Below, piece after piece: positions 36,035 to 36,758 of a stretch of DNA of 36,758 nt (position 1 is the stretch's first letter; every line of letters starts with the position of its first letter). Below the pieces are notes generated by a model, which ran no database searches, had not been told where the DNA came from, and worked only from the letters and a program-made list of their open reading frames with translations. The translations under genes were made by a program, and so were the position numbers. Origin of the DNA: Halioglobus sp. (GTDB lineage: Bacteria > Pseudomonadota > Gammaproteobacteria > Pseudomonadales > Halieaceae); contig JAPKAY010000038.1 of assembly GCA_028825045.1 (NCBI GenBank), forward strand, positions 1 to 36,758, in the 5' to 3' direction.

Positions 36035-36329
36035 ATGAAAAACGAGACCAATAGTTCTCAGTAAGAGAACGAGAGTCACAAAAAAGACGCAACTTGCTAG
36101 ACGAAAAACGCTCGTGAAATTGGTTATCGTAGGTGAGAAAGAAGAGTTAGTTAAGCACAACTAAAGAGTCCGCGATTCGCAATAGAGTATTGGCAAATAA
36201 GCGGAGTTAGCTGCCGAGGTTGAGAAGGATAAAAATTAAGAAGCTTGCCAGGCATGGGGTATATGTATAACGCCCGTGTCAGTTCTAAAGATAGAAGTTG
36301 GCCGCGCTGGCGAGTAACCAGCGCATCCA
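36035..36329 (+). other. Stretch without an intact gene: broken coding-like fragments
   Basis: No complete gene is supported between the adk terminator and 36330, about 430 bases. A good ribosome site (AGAGGGAG, 36022-36029) precedes ATG 36035, but that frame stops after nine codons (MKNETNSSQ). Removing one A from the AAAAA run at 36038-36042 would open 42 codons that are rich in Lys and Arg (KTRPIVLSKRTRVTKKTQLA...). Further on, KESAIRNRVLANKRS in one frame (stop near 36200) and AELAAEVEKDKN in another look like charged helical coding sequence. They could be the frame-shifted N-terminal part of the repeat protein, sequence errors, or chance in an A-rich region. Confidence 0.35.
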
Positions 36330-36758
36330 ATGCAAGCAACCGAACGCAATGCGATGGCTCCGGCCAAAGCTGCGGAGAGGAGGGTCCGGGCGAATGCCAA
36401 GGCCTTAAGGGAAAAACTGGAGGCGAAACTGATGCAAAAGAAGAAGACCAAACCTAAGTCGAAAAGTAGAGCCAAGGCTAAAGCGAAGCCAAAGTCTAGG
36501 GCTAAGCCCAAGGCCAAAGCGAAGCCAAAGTCTAAAGCGAAGCCTAAAGCTAAAGCCAAGAAGAAGGCTAAAGCGAAGCCCAAGTCTAGAGCCAAGCCCA
36601 AAGCCAAAGCTAAGAAGAAGGCTAAAGCGAAGCCCAAGTCTAGAGCCAAGCCTAAAGCTAAAGCCAAGAAGAAGGCTAAAGCGAAGCCTAAAGCTAAAGC
36701 CAGGAAGAAGGCTAAAGCGAAGCCTAAAGCTAAAGCCAGGAAGAAGGCTAAAGCGAAG
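36330..36758 (+). CDS. Lys/Ala/Pro-rich histone H1-like repeat protein, 5' part
   Basis: An open frame from ATG 36330 runs to the window edge without a stop, giving 143 residues. Residues 1-34 are a charged helical segment (ERRVRANAKALREKLEAKLM), and the rest is almost only Lys, Ala, Pro, Arg and Ser. Typical pieces are KAKAKPKSRAKPKAKAKKKA, with no acidic residue after about residue 33. Such tails resemble eukaryotic histone H1 and bacterial H1-like or AlgP-type DNA-binding proteins, so nucleoid or RNA binding is likely but not shown. The start is uncertain: ATG 36432 has GGAGG (36419-36423) 8 bases upstream and would begin directly at the basic tail, while ATG 36330 has no clear ribosome site. 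The opposite strand is open too but encodes only hydrophobic Leu/Ala/Gly repeats, a shadow. Confidence 0.7.
   Translation, partial: MQATERNAMAPAKAAERRVRANAKALREKLEAKLMQKKKTKPKSKSRAKAKAKPKSRAKPKAKAKPKSKAKPKAKAKKKAKAKPKSRAKPKAKAKKKAKAKPKSRAKPKAKAKKKAKAKPKAKARKKAKAKPKAKARKKAKAK
36558..36758 (+). repeat. In-phase tandem coding repeats, periods 54 and 36 bases
   Basis: The (AAG/AGG)-AAG-AAG-GCT-AAA-GCG-AAG block begins at 36558, 36612, 36666, 36702 and 36738. The spacings are 54, 54, 36 and 36 bases, all multiples of 18, so the array is built from a six-codon unit combined in threes and then twos. Copies are nearly identical in DNA, and the array continues past the window edge. An earlier, less regular part of the array starts near 36440. 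Confidence 0.85.

Noticed and set aside
35876..36160. 94-codon minus-strand frame after adk
   Set aside because: It starts in an AT-rich region and ends in the adk terminator, with a Cys/Thr/Phe-rich composition typical of chance frames.
36236..36667. Open frame on the minus strand rich in Leu, Ala and Gly (LALALGLALDLGFALA-type repeats)
   Set aside because: It is the reverse complement of the Lys/Ala/Pro repeat gene and has no start signals of its own.

Overview
The window looks like the chromosome of a marine-type gammaproteobacterium, most likely from the Halieaceae/OM60-NOR5 group or a close relative (inference). The evidence is gene order: nadB divergent from rpoE-rseA-rseB-rseC-mucD, then lepA-lepB-DUF4845-rnc-era-recO, cysM-relA-mazG-adk, and ygfZ divergent from sdhE-ygfX. 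These are standard gammaproteobacterial blocks. No tRNA, rRNA, CRISPR array, insertion sequence or phage gene was seen.

Layout. 1-4545 is accessory: the start of an envelope protein running off the left edge, a Tas-like aldo/keto reductase, a cytochrome P450, a TSUP permease, a shrunken LuxR-type regulator remnant and a MliC-type lipoprotein. 4666-9969 holds a LuxR-type regulator downstream of a 1371-residue DUF1631 / degenerate GGDEF / EAL protein (cyclic-di-GMP). 10150-16858 is the most distinctive part: an SDR oxidoreductase divergent from a compact five-gene coenzyme F420 operon, npdG-cofE-cofD-cofC-cofGH, with touching or overlapping stop and start codons. ung follows on the same strand. 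From about 17.6 kb to 35.8 kb the genes are core housekeeping: Fe-S and flavin maintenance, NAD synthesis, the sigma-E envelope stress regulon, translation and secretion, RNA processing and repair, the stringent response, nucleotide sanitation and adenylate kinase. adk ends in a strong terminator. After about 490 bases without a convincing intact gene, a very basic Lys/Ala/Pro repeat protein (histone H1-like) begins and runs off the right edge.

How it fits together. The F420 operon encodes a complete set of recognised steps from the deazaflavin chromophore (CofGH) through the guanylylated side-chain precursor (CofC) and its transfer (CofD) to glutamylation (CofE), plus NpdG to exchange electrons between F420 and NADPH. 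F420 is far better known from archaea and actinobacteria, so this is the system most worth a second look. CofE lacks the C-terminal flavin reductase domain of actinobacterial FbiB, so the side-chain substrate (2-phospholactate, 3-phosphoglycerate or phosphoenolpyruvate) and any reductase are open questions. Other notable signals are the doubly deleted but still open LuxR remnant, a possible AUU start for rseB, a long inverted repeat between the P450 and the permease, and the H1-like repeat ORF with broken coding-like fragments upstream.
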